DNA of 64,000 bases from positions 186,001 through 250,000 of the forward strand of contig JFNU01000004.1 in assembly GCA_000634515.1 (NCBI GenBank), given 5' to 3'. Of this stretch, positions 34,673-43,493 are shown piece by piece (within the stretch, counting starts at the first letter, position 1; each line of letters begins with the position of its first letter). The notes under the pieces are model-generated. The model saw nothing but the letters and a program-made list of their open reading frames with translations. It was not told the origin of the DNA and did not search any database. Source of the DNA: Prochlorococcus sp. scB245a_520K10. Lineage in GTDB: Bacteria > Cyanobacteriota > Cyanobacteriia > PCC-6307 > Cyanobiaceae. The translations under genes were made by a program, and so were the position numbers.

Positions 34673-35308
34673 GTGAACCCTTCAAATTATTTAAAAATAA
34701 AAAATCAAATTCCATCAAATGTAAATATACTTGCTGTAAGTAAAGGTTTTAAAAGTCAAGAAATCAAGACTATTCAAAATATAGGTCAGAATGATTTTGG
34801 TGAGAGTAAGTTTCAAGAGGCTTTTGAGAAGCAATTGATATTAAAAGATCTTAAACAAATAAATTGGCACTTTATTGGAAGAATACAAAGTAATAAAATA
34901 AGGAAGATTGTACAAAATTTTAAATACATTCACTCAGTAGATTCATTTGAAAAGTTGCAAAAGATTTCTATTATTTCATATGAAGAGAAGAAAAATCCAT
35001 TTATAATGTTGCAGGTTAAGTTAAGTGATGACCCTTCTAAAGGGGGTTTTAGACCTGAACTTTTAATATCGAAGTGGAGAGAAATACAAGAATTGAAAAA
35101 CATTACATTAAAGGGTTTAATGACTATTAATCCCAGAGGACTTAGCTCCAAGGAAAATTCAGAATTGTTTAAAAAATGTCGTTCTCTAGCTGATTCACTT
35201 CAACTTCCAGATTGTTCAATGGGAATGTCAGGGGATTGGGAGGAGGCTATTGATTCTGGATCAACCTGGTTAAGATTAGGCTCATTAATTTTTGGAGATA
35301 GATCCTAA
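34673..35308 (+). CDS. pipY: PipY, PLP homeostasis protein (YggS/PLPBP family)
   Basis: A small fold-III PLP-binding protein with no known catalysis, involved in vitamin B6 and amino-acid balance. The PLP lysine lies in ILAVSKGF; the other marks are 'GESKFQEAFEK', 'WHFIGRIQSNKIR' and the C-terminal 'MGMSGDWEEAIDSGSTWLRL'. Length 211. GTG start 3 bases after pipX, indicating co-translation. Confidence 0.95.
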   Translation: MNPSNYLKIKNQIPSNVNILAVSKGFKSQEIKTIQNIGQNDFGESKFQEAFEKQLILKDLKQINWHFIGRIQSNKIRKIVQNFKYIHSVDSFEKLQKISIISYEEKKNPFIMLQVKLSDDPSKGGFRPELLISKWREIQELKNITLKGLMTINPRGLSSKENSELFKKCRSLADSLQLPDCSMGMSGDWEEAIDSGSTWLRLGSLIFGDRS

Positions 35309-35408
35309 TTATTTATTTATTTATAAAAATCTTATCTATAAACTTGCAGTAAAGAACAAGTAACGTTATCTAGGTATAGGTAGTTTATTCATTTAAAAAA
35401 TGGATCTA

Positions 35409-35435
35409 TTACTTAAGGTTCTTAAACCTTAGTAA
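35409..35435. promoter_or_regulatory. Hairpin in the pipY-sepF spacer
   Basis: TTACTTAAGGTT and AACCTTAGTAA pair over 11 bases with one bulged T around the loop CTTA. A T-rich stretch follows on the plus strand, so it could be a terminator of the pipXY transcript or a structure in the sepF leader; sepF starts 23 bases later behind a purine-rich 'gagga'. Confidence 0.6.
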
Positions 35436-35457
35436 TTATTTTATGAGGATTTAAAAG

Positions 35458-36024
35458 GTGTCACTTATTTCTAAATTAAAGGCAGTTGTTGCAGGGGATG
35501 AGTATCTCGATGATGATTTTGATGAGTTGGATTATCCATCAGAGGATGAATTAAATGATTTCAAACAAAATCAAAGAAATTCAAATGCTCTTGCGAATTC
35601 AAATCCTTTCGAATTTATGAATAATAATAAATCATCTAAAGTAGTTGGAATGCCTGGGATCTCAAATTCATCCTCAGAAGTAAGCTTAATGGAACCGAGA
35701 AGTTTTGATGAGATGCCTCAAGCTATTCAAGCATTAAGAGAGAGAAAAACTGTAATTCTTAATTTAACTATGATGGATCCTGATCAGGCTCAACGAGCGG
35801 TTGATTTTGTTGCTGGGGGAACATATGCAATTGATGGACATCAAGAGAGAGTGGGTGAAAGTATTTTCCTTTTTGCTCCAAGTTGTGTAAATGTAACTAG
35901 TTCTTCGCCTGAAGAAGCTTCTCCTTCAAATGTGCCTTCTCAAAATTCTCCACAATATAATTTTGAAAATAACACTGCTCCCGAACCTGCATGGGGTAAT
36001 TCTAAATTAAGTGCTTATTCATGA
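35458..36024 (+). CDS. sepF: Cell division protein SepF
   Basis: Anchors and bundles FtsZ at the division site. An acidic linker (residues 14-30, about 60% Asp/Glu) precedes the core SepF domain at about residues 78-145 with '[41 protein letters not shown]' (here shown as the region 88-128 in part). The C-terminal tail is Ser/Pro/Asn-rich. Length 188, GTG start. proC follows 7 bases downstream. Confidence 0.93.
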   Translation: MSLISKLKAVVAGDEYLDDDFDELDYPSEDELNDFKQNQRNSNALANSNPFEFMNNNKSSKVVGMPGISNSSSEVSLMEPRSFDEMPQAIQALRERKTVILNLTMMDPDQAQRAVDFVAGGTYAIDGHQERVGESIFLFAPSCVNVTSSSPEEASPSNVPSQNSPQYNFENNTAPEPAWGNSKLSAYS

Positions 36025-36031
36025 TTAATCT

Positions 36032-36844
36032 GTGACTGACAAAATTGCGATTATTGGTTTTGGAAATATTGCAAAAGCTATAATAACTCCTCTATTAGAC
36101 AAAAATTTAATTCAGCCAGAGAATGTTTATTGTGTTGTAAATTCTGAAGAAAGTTTAGAAAATATAAAAAAAAATTATAAATATAATATAAATGCCTACA
36201 AATCAAGTTCTAAAGATTCAAAAATAATTTGGGATTGTAAAGTTAAACTTCTCTCGGTAAAACCTCAGCATTTTAAAGATATAAGTGAGGCAGGTAACAT
36301 ATCAAATAAGGACAATTTGTTAGTTTCAATTCTTGCTGGTGTTTCAATAAATAGACTTACTCAAAAATTTCCTAACCATAAATGTGTGAGAGTTGTTACA
36401 AATATTCCAATAACAGTTGGAAAGGGTTTAACAGGGATTGCTTGGGGTGAAAATCTTACAAAAGATCAGAAACAATTCACAAAAAAATTATTTGAAAATA
36501 CAAGTAAGATTTACGAATTTACTGAAGATTACCTTGATATATTTTTAGCTTTGACATCATCAGGTCCTGCAATTATTGCTTTAATTATTGAAGCATTAAG
36601 TGATGGAGGATTGAGTGGCGGATTACCAAAGATACTTTCAGAAGAACTTATTATGGAGATGATACTAGGAACTATTAGTTTAATAAAAGAAAATCAACTA
36701 ACACCTTCCGAGCTTAAAAATTTAGTAACTTCTCCAGGGGGAACAACTATTTCTGCTTTGAGAGTTTTAGAAAAAAAAAGTATAAGATCAGCTTTAATTG
36801 AATCAATAGTTTCAGCGAGTAACCGCAGTAAAGAATTTAATTAG
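36032..36844 (+). CDS. proC: Pyrroline-5-carboxylate reductase
   Basis: Last step of proline synthesis, NAD(P)H-dependent. The Rossmann motif IIGFGNIAKAI lies at the N-terminus and the C-terminal signature 'ALTSSGPAIIALIIEALSDG' and 'LVTSPGGTTISALRVLE' are present. Length 270, GTG start. Its end overlaps the convergent glycosyltransferase gene by 4 bases. Confidence 0.95.
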   Translation: MTDKIAIIGFGNIAKAIITPLLDKNLIQPENVYCVVNSEESLENIKKNYKYNINAYKSSSKDSKIIWDCKVKLLSVKPQHFKDISEAGNISNKDNLLVSILAGVSINRLTQKFPNHKCVRVVTNIPITVGKGLTGIAWGENLTKDQKQFTKKLFENTSKIYEFTEDYLDIFLALTSSGPAIIALIIEALSDGGLSGGLPKILSEELIMEMILGTISLIKENQLTPSELKNLVTSPGGTTISALRVLEKKSIRSALIESIVSASNRSKEFN

Positions 36845-38007
36845 TTTCTGAAATTATCTTTTAAGTCCTCATAAACTTGCTCAAGTGAATTTATATTTTT
36901 AGTAATTGTATACCTTTCAAGTACTCGATCTCTAGCTTTTTGCCCAAGATCTTTTGTAAATGATGGGTGTTCAACCATAATTGGGATTATAGTTTTTAGT
37001 TGTGCAGCTACATTATCAGTTGAAATTACAATTCCTGCTCCATTATCTAATACTTCACCATCCGCTCCTGCATCTGTGGCTATACATGCAGTGCCAGTAG
37101 ACATTGCCTCTAAAAGTGATAATGACAAACCCTCTACTAAGCTTGGTAAAAAAAATACTTCTGCAATTTGCATTATCGCTACCCTAGTTTCTAAATCTAA
37201 TTCGGCACCCCACCAAATTAATTTCTCATTACTAAGGTTTGAAAAACTATTTTCAAGTGTTGGCTTCATTGGTCCATCGCCAACAATAACTAATTTACAA
37301 TTATTGTTTTTTGTTTGGCGCCAAGACCTTAAAAGTGCCTCGATATTTTTCTCATTGGCAATCCTTCCCATGTATAAGAAGATTCTTTCATTTCCAAGTT
37401 TATTTTTTACCTGATCATATTTTTTATTTTTTTCGCAAAAAGGTTTCCAAATATTTTCATCAACGCCGTTTGGAATTATTATTAGTTTTTCTTTAGGCAC
37501 TCCTAATTTCTCAAGGACATTTTTTTGAGGCTCAGAAAAGATTATCACTTTTTCAAACTTTGCTAAAGATGGAGCATAGAGTTGATATGTTAATTGTTGA
37601 GTGCTCGCAGTTAAATTTCTATTTTTTGCATCAAATGGTGGGTGAAATGTTCCTATAAGTGGAATATTAATTTCATTGCAAAGCTCTGGAAGTCTAAAAT
37701 CTAATGGAGATAAAGTTAGGCTCGCATGTACTATATCAGGTTTTAATCTTTCCAATGATAGCCTTAGCTCTTTTTCTGCTCTTGGGGAGGGTATTGTATA
37801 AACTTGGGACTTAATTAAATATGGGAGACTTACATCAGGATCATTTGCCAGAAATAATGGTTTTGATGAATTTGAACTAGAGGGATTGTCAAAATGAATA
37901 AAACTAATTTTATGCCCCCTTGTCTTTAATTCCTCAGTAGTTGAATTACCATAAGTTACGTTTCCACAAAAAGGGGATTTTTTACCCAACCAGGCAATAT
38001 GAACCAC
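36841..38007 (-). CDS. Family 4 glycosyltransferase, possibly digalactosyldiacylglycerol synthase (DgdA-like)
   Basis: A GT-B retaining enzyme. The N-terminus 'MVHIAWLGKKSPFCGNVTYG' and the donor-site motif 'EGLSLSLLEAMSTGTACIAT' with the E-x7-E pattern are visible; 'YMGRIANEKNIEALL' marks the second Rossmann domain. The N-terminal form is widely conserved in cyanobacteria and resembles the thylakoid lipid enzyme DgdA as I remember it, but that specific activity is a tentative reading. Length 388. Confidence 0.82.
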   Translation of the reverse strand: MVHIAWLGKKSPFCGNVTYGNSTTEELKTRGHKISFIHFDNPSSSNSSKPLFLANDPDVSLPYLIKSQVYTIPSPRAEKELRLSLERLKPDIVHASLTLSPLDFRLPELCNEINIPLIGTFHPPFDAKNRNLTASTQQLTYQLYAPSLAKFEKVIIFSEPQKNVLEKLGVPKEKLIIIPNGVDENIWKPFCEKNKKYDQVKNKLGNERIFLYMGRIANEKNIEALLRSWRQTKNNNCKLVIVGDGPMKPTLENSFSNLSNEKLIWWGAELDLETRVAIMQIAEVFFLPSLVEGLSLSLLEAMSTGTACIATDAGADGEVLDNGAGIVISTDNVAAQLKTIIPIMVEHPSFTKDLGQKARDRVLERYTITKNINSLEQVYEDLKDNFRN

Positions 38008-38092
38008 ATTAATCTAATTAACTATTTATTAAGTTAACAGTCAGAGTACCCAAGATCATAATTTTAAAATTTATTAAAGGTTAATGAAAATG

Positions 38093-38878
38093 CTAACTAT
38101 ATATTTCTCTCAACATTTTTAGTGAAGATAGATCTTTCTCTAGTTGATTAGCAATCCAAGTTTCAATAATAAATAATATTTTAAGCCAAACTTTTTTAGG
38201 TCCTAATAACTCCCCGTTAGATTTGATTGGCAATTCGGGGAAAAGGAGTCTCTGTAATAAAGCAACTTCAGATGCATTTATTTTTAGATTGCTTTGAGGA
38301 TCTTCTATGGATGAAAACCCTTCATTTGGCAAAAAATAACAACCCCATTCCCAATTTCCTAAAGGTGGAATTATCGGTTCTCCCGTTTTACAGCAATGAT
38401 GAATTGGTAAATTAATACCTCCAATAGCTAATAGATGGATTAAAGATTGAATACTCATTGAAAGCATTTTAATATCTTCTTCTTTAGATTCTTCATATAA
38501 ATAAATCCTATCTAGATGGGCAAGAACACAAGATAAATAGTTTTGTTGCTTGTCATTATTACCTACTAATAAAAATGTTAATTCAGTTATTGCTTGTGCG
38601 GCTGTAAGACATTCAATATTTTTACCTAGACCAGAATAGCTTTTTAATATTTTAATTTGACGTACAGATTTAAGATTTCTTTTGCCAAAAATCTGAAGAC
38701 TTAAATATGTTAATGGAGTAGCTGCGGCAAGACTACTTTTTGGACGCCTAGCGCCAGGGACTGCCAATCTAACAATTCCTTGCTCATCGGTAAGAATAGT
38801 TATTAATCTATCATTCTCGCCTAATGGAGAAGCTTTAATACAGAGACCTTCAAGTCTGCACTCACCAGAACCAGACAT
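38093..38878 (-). CDS. recO: DNA repair protein RecO
   Basis: Acts with RecF and RecR to load RecA at gaps. An N-terminal OB-fold (LEGLCIKASPLGENDRLITI, then RLAVPGARRPKSSL) is followed by a helical domain. Length 261. A cysteine pair of the RecO zinc finger type is partly visible (HHCCKTG). Its start lies directly after the deoC stop, so the two are co-transcribed with lrtA upstream. Confidence 0.9.
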   Translation of the reverse strand: MSGSGECRLEGLCIKASPLGENDRLITILTDEQGIVRLAVPGARRPKSSLAAATPLTYLSLQIFGKRNLKSVRQIKILKSYSGLGKNIECLTAAQAITELTFLLVGNNDKQQNYLSCVLAHLDRIYLYEESKEEDIKMLSMSIQSLIHLLAIGGINLPIHHCCKTGEPIIPPLGNWEWGCYFLPNEGFSSIEDPQSNLKINASEVALLQRLLFPELPIKSNGELLGPKKVWLKILFIIETWIANQLEKDLSSLKMLREIYS

Positions 38879-39538
38879 TTAAATAACTTTTACTTCTTGA
38901 AAAATCTCATAAAAATTAGAAGTTCCAACGCAACTAATTCCCATTTCAAACAAATCAATAACTTGTTTCAGTTTTGTTATACCCCCTACAACTTTGATTT
39001 GATTCTCTGAGCCTATTATCTTTAGTATTTCGGCTACATCATTAGATGTAATAGTAGGCCCAAACCCGTCTCCGAATTGAAAATTTTTTATTCCTAATTC
39101 CAAAGATATTTCTATCGCATTATATAAAACTTCTTCTTGAAGTTTTGATTTATTTATGATTATTGAAACTGGTAATCCAGATAGCTTAACTTGCTCAATT
39201 TCAGCAGCGAAAGTTTCTAAATTTCTTTTGTATAAATTGATAAAATTTGGGATATATTCAATACCATTTGCACCTTTATCTTTTGCAAAACAAACTAGTT
39301 CTTCAATAAATGAAACTGGTAAATCTGCTAAAGGGTAAGAAATTAGTGCGTTTATGCTTGCACTGTAATTAACTAAACTATTTTTAAAATCAGCTAAATA
39401 ATTCAGTGAAGTAGAAATATTCTTAATATTATATTTTTTTATTAAATCGCAATTCGCACAGAACTCCTCCCAGGTTAGATAGGGGTTGATAATAATTGCA
39501 TGAATTTTCTCGTTTAATTCATATTCAATATTGGGCAT
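38879..39538 (-). CDS. deoC: Deoxyribose-phosphate aldolase (DeoC) homologue lacking the Schiff-base lysine
   Basis: A 219-residue TIM-barrel protein related to DeoC, which splits deoxyribose 5-phosphate. The conserved GG loop 'IKVVGGITK' (181-189) keeps the second lysine, but the block that normally reads FIKTSTGF is FQFGDGFG (153-160), with Gln155 where the Schiff-base lysine should be. The active-site Asp in the family's EIDMVIN block is replaced in IEYIPNF (93-99). Catalysis by the classical mechanism is therefore unlikely. It sits between lrtA and recO on the minus strand. Confidence 0.82.
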   Translation of the reverse strand: MPNIEYELNEKIHAIIINPYLTWEEFCANCDLIKKYNIKNISTSLNYLADFKNSLVNYSASINALISYPLADLPVSFIEELVCFAKDKGANGIEYIPNFINLYKRNLETFAAEIEQVKLSGLPVSIIINKSKLQEEVLYNAIEISLELGIKNFQFGDGFGPTITSNDVAEILKIIGSENQIKVVGGITKLKQVIDLFEMGISCVGTSNFYEIFQEVKVI

Positions 39539-39545
39539 TTAAAAG

Positions 39546-40130
39546 TTATTTAGATTGAATCAGTCCGTAACCTCCATGATTCCTCTTATATATAACTTGA
39601 AGTTCATTATTTTTCTTGTTTCGAAAAACATAAAAATCATGATCAATTAGGTCTAATTGTTTTCTTGCTTCTTCTGATGAAATTGGAGTCATTTCGAAGT
39701 ATTTATTTTTTATAGATGGTTCAGGTAGAATTGCTTCCATACCTTCTTTAAGTAATTCTTTATCAAAATATTTTGATTCCATACTTTCAATTAGTAAAGA
39801 CTCTTTATTCTTAAATTGATTATTATGGATTGTTTTATTGTTTCTTTCTTTGTATTTACGTAATTTTCTACAAAGTTTATTTGAAACTAAATCAATGCTT
39901 GAGTATAGATTTTCAGTTTTTTCTTCAGCTCTAATAACAGTACCATTCGCAAAAATAGTAACTTCTGCAGTTTGGAAGGAGACTCTTGGGTTCTTTTCTA
40001 TTGAAAGGTGTATGTCGGCTTCTTTAACGATATCCTTATAGTGATGCGTCGCTTTTTCTATCTTTGCTTCAGTATATTCTTTTAATGCTCCAGTGAGTTC
40101 AAGATTCTTTCCATGGATTAAAATTTTCAT
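39546..40130 (-). CDS. lrtA: Ribosome hibernation promoting factor / light-repressed protein
   Basis: The N-terminal S30AE domain (residues 1-100) starts MKILIHGKNLELTGALKEYT and binds the 30S decoding site. A C-terminal dimerisation domain (about 135-190) contains 'PISSEEARKQLDLIDHDFYV', the long-HPF hallmark that joins ribosomes into 100S pairs. Length 194. In cyanobacteria the homologue lrtA accumulates in the dark. It heads the lrtA-deoC-recO run. Confidence 0.95.
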   Translation of the reverse strand: MKILIHGKNLELTGALKEYTEAKIEKATHHYKDIVKEADIHLSIEKNPRVSFQTAEVTIFANGTVIRAEEKTENLYSSIDLVSNKLCRKLRKYKERNNKTIHNNQFKNKESLLIESMESKYFDKELLKEGMEAILPEPSIKNKYFEMTPISSEEARKQLDLIDHDFYVFRNKKNNELQVIYKRNHGGYGLIQSK

Positions 40131-40174
40131 AACAAATCTAAAAATATTTACTTACTTTCTAAATCTACTTAAAT

Positions 40175-40825
40175 ATGGTTAATAGAACAGCAATAATTAA
40201 ACAACCTGATAAAATTTCTTTTTTCAATGATGTTTATAAATTACAAAAAGAGTATCAGGAGGCATTGATTTTAGATAACTCTAAACCTGATTTTATTTGG
40301 ATAGGGGAGCATCAACTCTGTTATACATTAGGTAGAGGATCTAATTATGATAATTTACTATTTTCTCTGAATGATGATAAATATGATGTTTTTAAGATTG
40401 ATAGAGGAGGTGAGGTTACTTGTCATATGCCAGGACAATTAGTAACTTACTTGGTTTTAGATTTGAAAAATTTTAATAAAGATTTAAATTGGTATTTAAG
40501 AAAAATCGAAGAAATCATTATAAAAATTCTTGGAAATTTTAATATAGATTGCCACTCTAGAAAAGGCTTTACTGGTGTTTGGAAAGGAAATAAAAAAATT
40601 GCTTCAATTGGAATTGGGTGTAAAAGATGGATTACTATAAATGGATTTTCAATCAATATTAACTGCGAATTAGAAAACTTTAATAAAATTGTTCCTTGCG
40701 GAATAGAGAATTGTCTTATGACAAATATGATTGATTACAACAAAAATTTTAATATTCAAGAAGTCAAGAGAATTGTTAAAAAAATCATTCAGGAAGAATT
40801 TAATTTTGATTTTGTATCAAAATAG
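40175..40825 (+). CDS. lipB: Octanoyl-[ACP]:protein N-octanoyltransferase
   Basis: Transfers octanoate from ACP to lipoyl domains, the first step of lipoate formation. Family motifs: '[11 protein letters not shown]', '[20 protein letters not shown]' and the catalytic Cys in IVPCGIENC, with the partner lysine in [11 protein letters not shown]. Length 216. Its product serves the E2 protein encoded at 43494. It diverges from lrtA. Confidence 0.96.
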   Translation: MVNRTAIIKQPDKISFFNDVYKLQKEYQEALILDNSKPDFIWIGEHQLCYTLGRGSNYDNLLFSLNDDKYDVFKIDRGGEVTCHMPGQLVTYLVLDLKNFNKDLNWYLRKIEEIIIKILGNFNIDCHSRKGFTGVWKGNKKIASIGIGCKRWITINGFSININCELENFNKIVPCGIENCLMTNMIDYNKNFNIQEVKRIVKKIIQEEFNFDFVSK

Positions 40826-40852
40826 AAATTAAAATTTCAAAATTAATTTAAT

Positions 40853-42796
40853 ATGGGTGATAAAGCGTATTGGCCTTCAGCCAAACCTCTTTCTAAAAAG
40901 GATAAATTTGCTAAAGATAGAGATTTTATTGAGAACCTTAATCATATAGATCAAATTTGGGAAAATTTAAAATTTAAATGTGGTGATACTTTAGCTGTCT
41001 GCGATTTAAGAGGGAAATACAAAGAAAAATTTTCTTATTCTGAGTTAGCTGATTTGATAACAAAAGTCTCTTTATCGTTTAAAAACTATGGGTTAGAAAA
41101 AGGGGATGTAGTTACTGTAATATCTGAAAATTCTCCAAGATGGCTAGCAGTCGATCAAGGCTTAATGCGTTTAGGAGCCATAAATGCAGTGAGAGGTAAT
41201 AATTCTCCTTCCGTAGAATTAGAATATATAATTGAGCACTCTAATTCTGTAGGATTAATAGTTCAATCTAAGGAAATTTGGCTTAAGTTAAATAATAAAG
41301 AAGAATTAAAAAAAAGACTGAAATTTATAATTAATTTAGAAGATGAACGATTTGAAAGTTTAATAAGTTGGAATCAATTTATAAGTGCAGAAGAACAAGA
41401 AAATTCAAAAAATAATATCATTGAAAAATTTAAACCAAAAATTGATGATGTTGCTACTATCCTTTACACCTCTGGTACAACAGGAAAACCTAAAGGTGTA
41501 CCCTTGACTCATTCAAATTTTTTACATCAAGTAATTAATTTAGCCTATATCGCTGATCCAGAACCTGGAACTTCTGTATTAAGTGTTTTGCCTATATGGC
41601 ATTCTTATGAGAGGAGTGCTGAATACTTCTTTTTTTCATGTGGCTGTTCTCAATACTATACAACTCCAAAATTTCTGAAAGATGATATTAAACAAATAAA
41701 ACCTGTCGTAATGGCCACTGTACCAAGACTTTGGGAGGCAATACATGATGGTTTTTTTCAAGCGTTGAAAAAAATGCCCTCCAAGAAGCAAAAACTTATT
41801 AAGTTTTTGATAATTAATAGTTCAGTTTTTAAAAGAAGTCTTCGAAAAATAAGAAATTTAGATATCAATCAAATAACTTTTAAATCAAAAATCCCCTTAC
41901 TGGTTTCTGTTATTTGTCGATACCCTCTACATAAATTGTCGACTATTTTTTTATGGCCAAATATTCTTAGACAATTATGTGGAGAAAAACTGAAATTTCC
42001 TATTAACGGGGGAGGCGCACTACCAGAACATGTAGATCTTTTTTTTGAATCTTTAGGTGTGGATGTTTTGGTGGGTTACGGACTTACAGAAACTAGTCCA
42101 GTATTAACTTGTAGGAAAAGAGAATTAAATGTAAGAGGGTCATCTGGTCAGCCTTTAGCATTTACAGAAATCAAAATAGTAAATGATGACAAAAAAAAGA
42201 TTCTGAAGTTCAGAGAAGTCGGAAGAATTCTTGTAAAGGGACCACAAGTAATGAAAGGTTATCTTAATAATGAATTAGCTACAAAAGATGTTTTATCTAA
42301 AGATGGTTGGTTTGATACAGGTGATTTAGGTTTTCTAATACCAAATGGTTCTCTTTTTATAACAGGAAGGGCCAAGGATACAATCGTGCTATCAAGTGGT
42401 GAAAATATAGAACCAAATCCTTTAGAGACCGAAATTCTTGGTTCTGAATTTATTAATCAGGTTCAACTAGTGGGACAAGATAAGAAATGTTTAACAGCCC
42501 TAGTCGTGCCTAATATAGAAATGGTTAAAAATAAGTTCTTGGAAGAAGACCTATCAATATTAAATCTGAATAAGAATATTGGTACATTTTTTAAATCGCA
42601 AATTAATAATTTGCTTAAAGGTAGATTAGGAGCAAGACTAGAAGAACAAATATTAGATTGTTATTTTGTAGATGCTTTCACTTTAGAAAATGGGTTATTA
42701 ACGCAAACTCTTAAACAAAAAAGAAAAGAAATAGAAAAAAAGTATTCATCGCAAATAGAAAATATGTATGAAAACAAATTTAGTAAGAAAATTTAA
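40853..42796 (+). CDS. aas: Long-chain acyl-CoA/acyl-ACP synthetase (AMP-forming)
   Basis: Activates fatty acids with ATP; in cyanobacteria the homologue recycles free fatty acids to acyl-ACP. The AMP-binding motif 'YTSGTTGKPKGVPLTH' lies near residue 205 and the hinge motif 'GWFDTGDLGFLIPNGSLFIT' near residue 485. Length 647 fits the long-chain class, which has a middle insertion. Located 28 bases after lipB on the same strand. Confidence 0.92.
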   Translation: MGDKAYWPSAKPLSKKDKFAKDRDFIENLNHIDQIWENLKFKCGDTLAVCDLRGKYKEKFSYSELADLITKVSLSFKNYGLEKGDVVTVISENSPRWLAVDQGLMRLGAINAVRGNNSPSVELEYIIEHSNSVGLIVQSKEIWLKLNNKEELKKRLKFIINLEDERFESLISWNQFISAEEQENSKNNIIEKFKPKIDDVATILYTSGTTGKPKGVPLTHSNFLHQVINLAYIADPEPGTSVLSVLPIWHSYERSAEYFFFSCGCSQYYTTPKFLKDDIKQIKPVVMATVPRLWEAIHDGFFQALKKMPSKKQKLIKFLIINSSVFKRSLRKIRNLDINQITFKSKIPLLVSVICRYPLHKLSTIFLWPNILRQLCGEKLKFPINGGGALPEHVDLFFESLGVDVLVGYGLTETSPVLTCRKRELNVRGSSGQPLAFTEIKIVNDDKKKILKFREVGRILVKGPQVMKGYLNNELATKDVLSKDGWFDTGDLGFLIPNGSLFITGRAKDTIVLSSGENIEPNPLETEILGSEFINQVQLVGQDKKCLTALVVPNIEMVKNKFLEEDLSILNLNKNIGTFFKSQINNLLKGRLGARLEEQILDCYFVDAFTLENGLLTQTLKQKRKEIEKKYSSQIENMYENKFSKKI

Positions 42797-42834
42797 TTTG
42801 TTCAATCTATATTTAGAAGGTAATTTTATTTTTT

Positions 42835-43278
42835 ATGGAATCAAAAAACTCAATATCGATAAAACGCTCCATAGCTATTAAAGCTATAGTTACGCCAACT
42901 TGGAAGGAGGATGCTGAAAAAGAATTAAGCAAAGCAATTTCAAACATTGACCAGCAATTATCTCAACTTGAGCAAGAGGGGCAGCAAATAGTAAACAATA
43001 TTAGATCCCAGTCTGTTAATCCTTTAGATCCAAGGGTTCAAGAACAGGTTAGTCAGGTGCAACAACAAGTTGCAGCAAAACGAAATGAAATTGAAGAACA
43101 AAAAAGAAATCTACTTCAACAACAGAGTCAAGTTCGCGAATTAAAGATGGATGAAATTGTTGATCAAGGACAAGTGGATAGTTTCTGTGATGTCACTGTG
43201 GGCGACAATCTTATTGAAAAAATGCAAGTCTCAATTACTGTTAAAGATGGAGTTATTCAATCTATAGATAATAATTAG
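42835..43278 (+). CDS. YlqD-family coiled-coil protein
   Basis: A short N-terminal strand (RSIAIKAIVTPTWKEDAEKE), a glutamine-rich coiled coil at about residues 30-105 and a C-terminal beta hairpin (CDVTVGDNLIEKMQVSITVK) match the YlqD layout. Function is unknown. It follows the acyl-CoA synthetase by 39 bases. Confidence 0.78.
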   Translation: MESKNSISIKRSIAIKAIVTPTWKEDAEKELSKAISNIDQQLSQLEQEGQQIVNNIRSQSVNPLDPRVQEQVSQVQQQVAAKRNEIEEQKRNLLQQQSQVRELKMDEIVDQGQVDSFCDVTVGDNLIEKMQVSITVKDGVIQSIDNN

Positions 43279-43397
43279 AGAAAAGAGAAAGGATTTTTGA
43301 TAAAAATAAACCTCAATTGAGAAAAGCTTTAAATTTTAGTCGATCTAAATTATTACTTTCTTAAGTTTTAAGAGTTCCCACCGTGAACATGATTTCG

Positions 43398-43403
43398 TAT
43401 AAT
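43398..43403 (+). promoter_or_regulatory. Candidate -10 box (TATAAT) ahead of the E2 gene
   Basis: A perfect TATAAT lies 91 bases before the E2 start within the otherwise gene-free spacer 43279-43493. A short dyad GTTC-N7-GAAC sits about 20 bases upstream, where a regulator could bind, and a small hairpin (AAGAG/CTCTT) lies in the predicted leader. The -35 box is poor, as is common in this genus. Confidence 0.4.
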
Positions 43404-43493
43404 TAGATCAAGAGTTTAAAGGGCTCTTAATCATAAAAACTGTATAAAGTTTGCTAGAAATTCCCTTAAAACTAATGCAATAACAATTTACTT

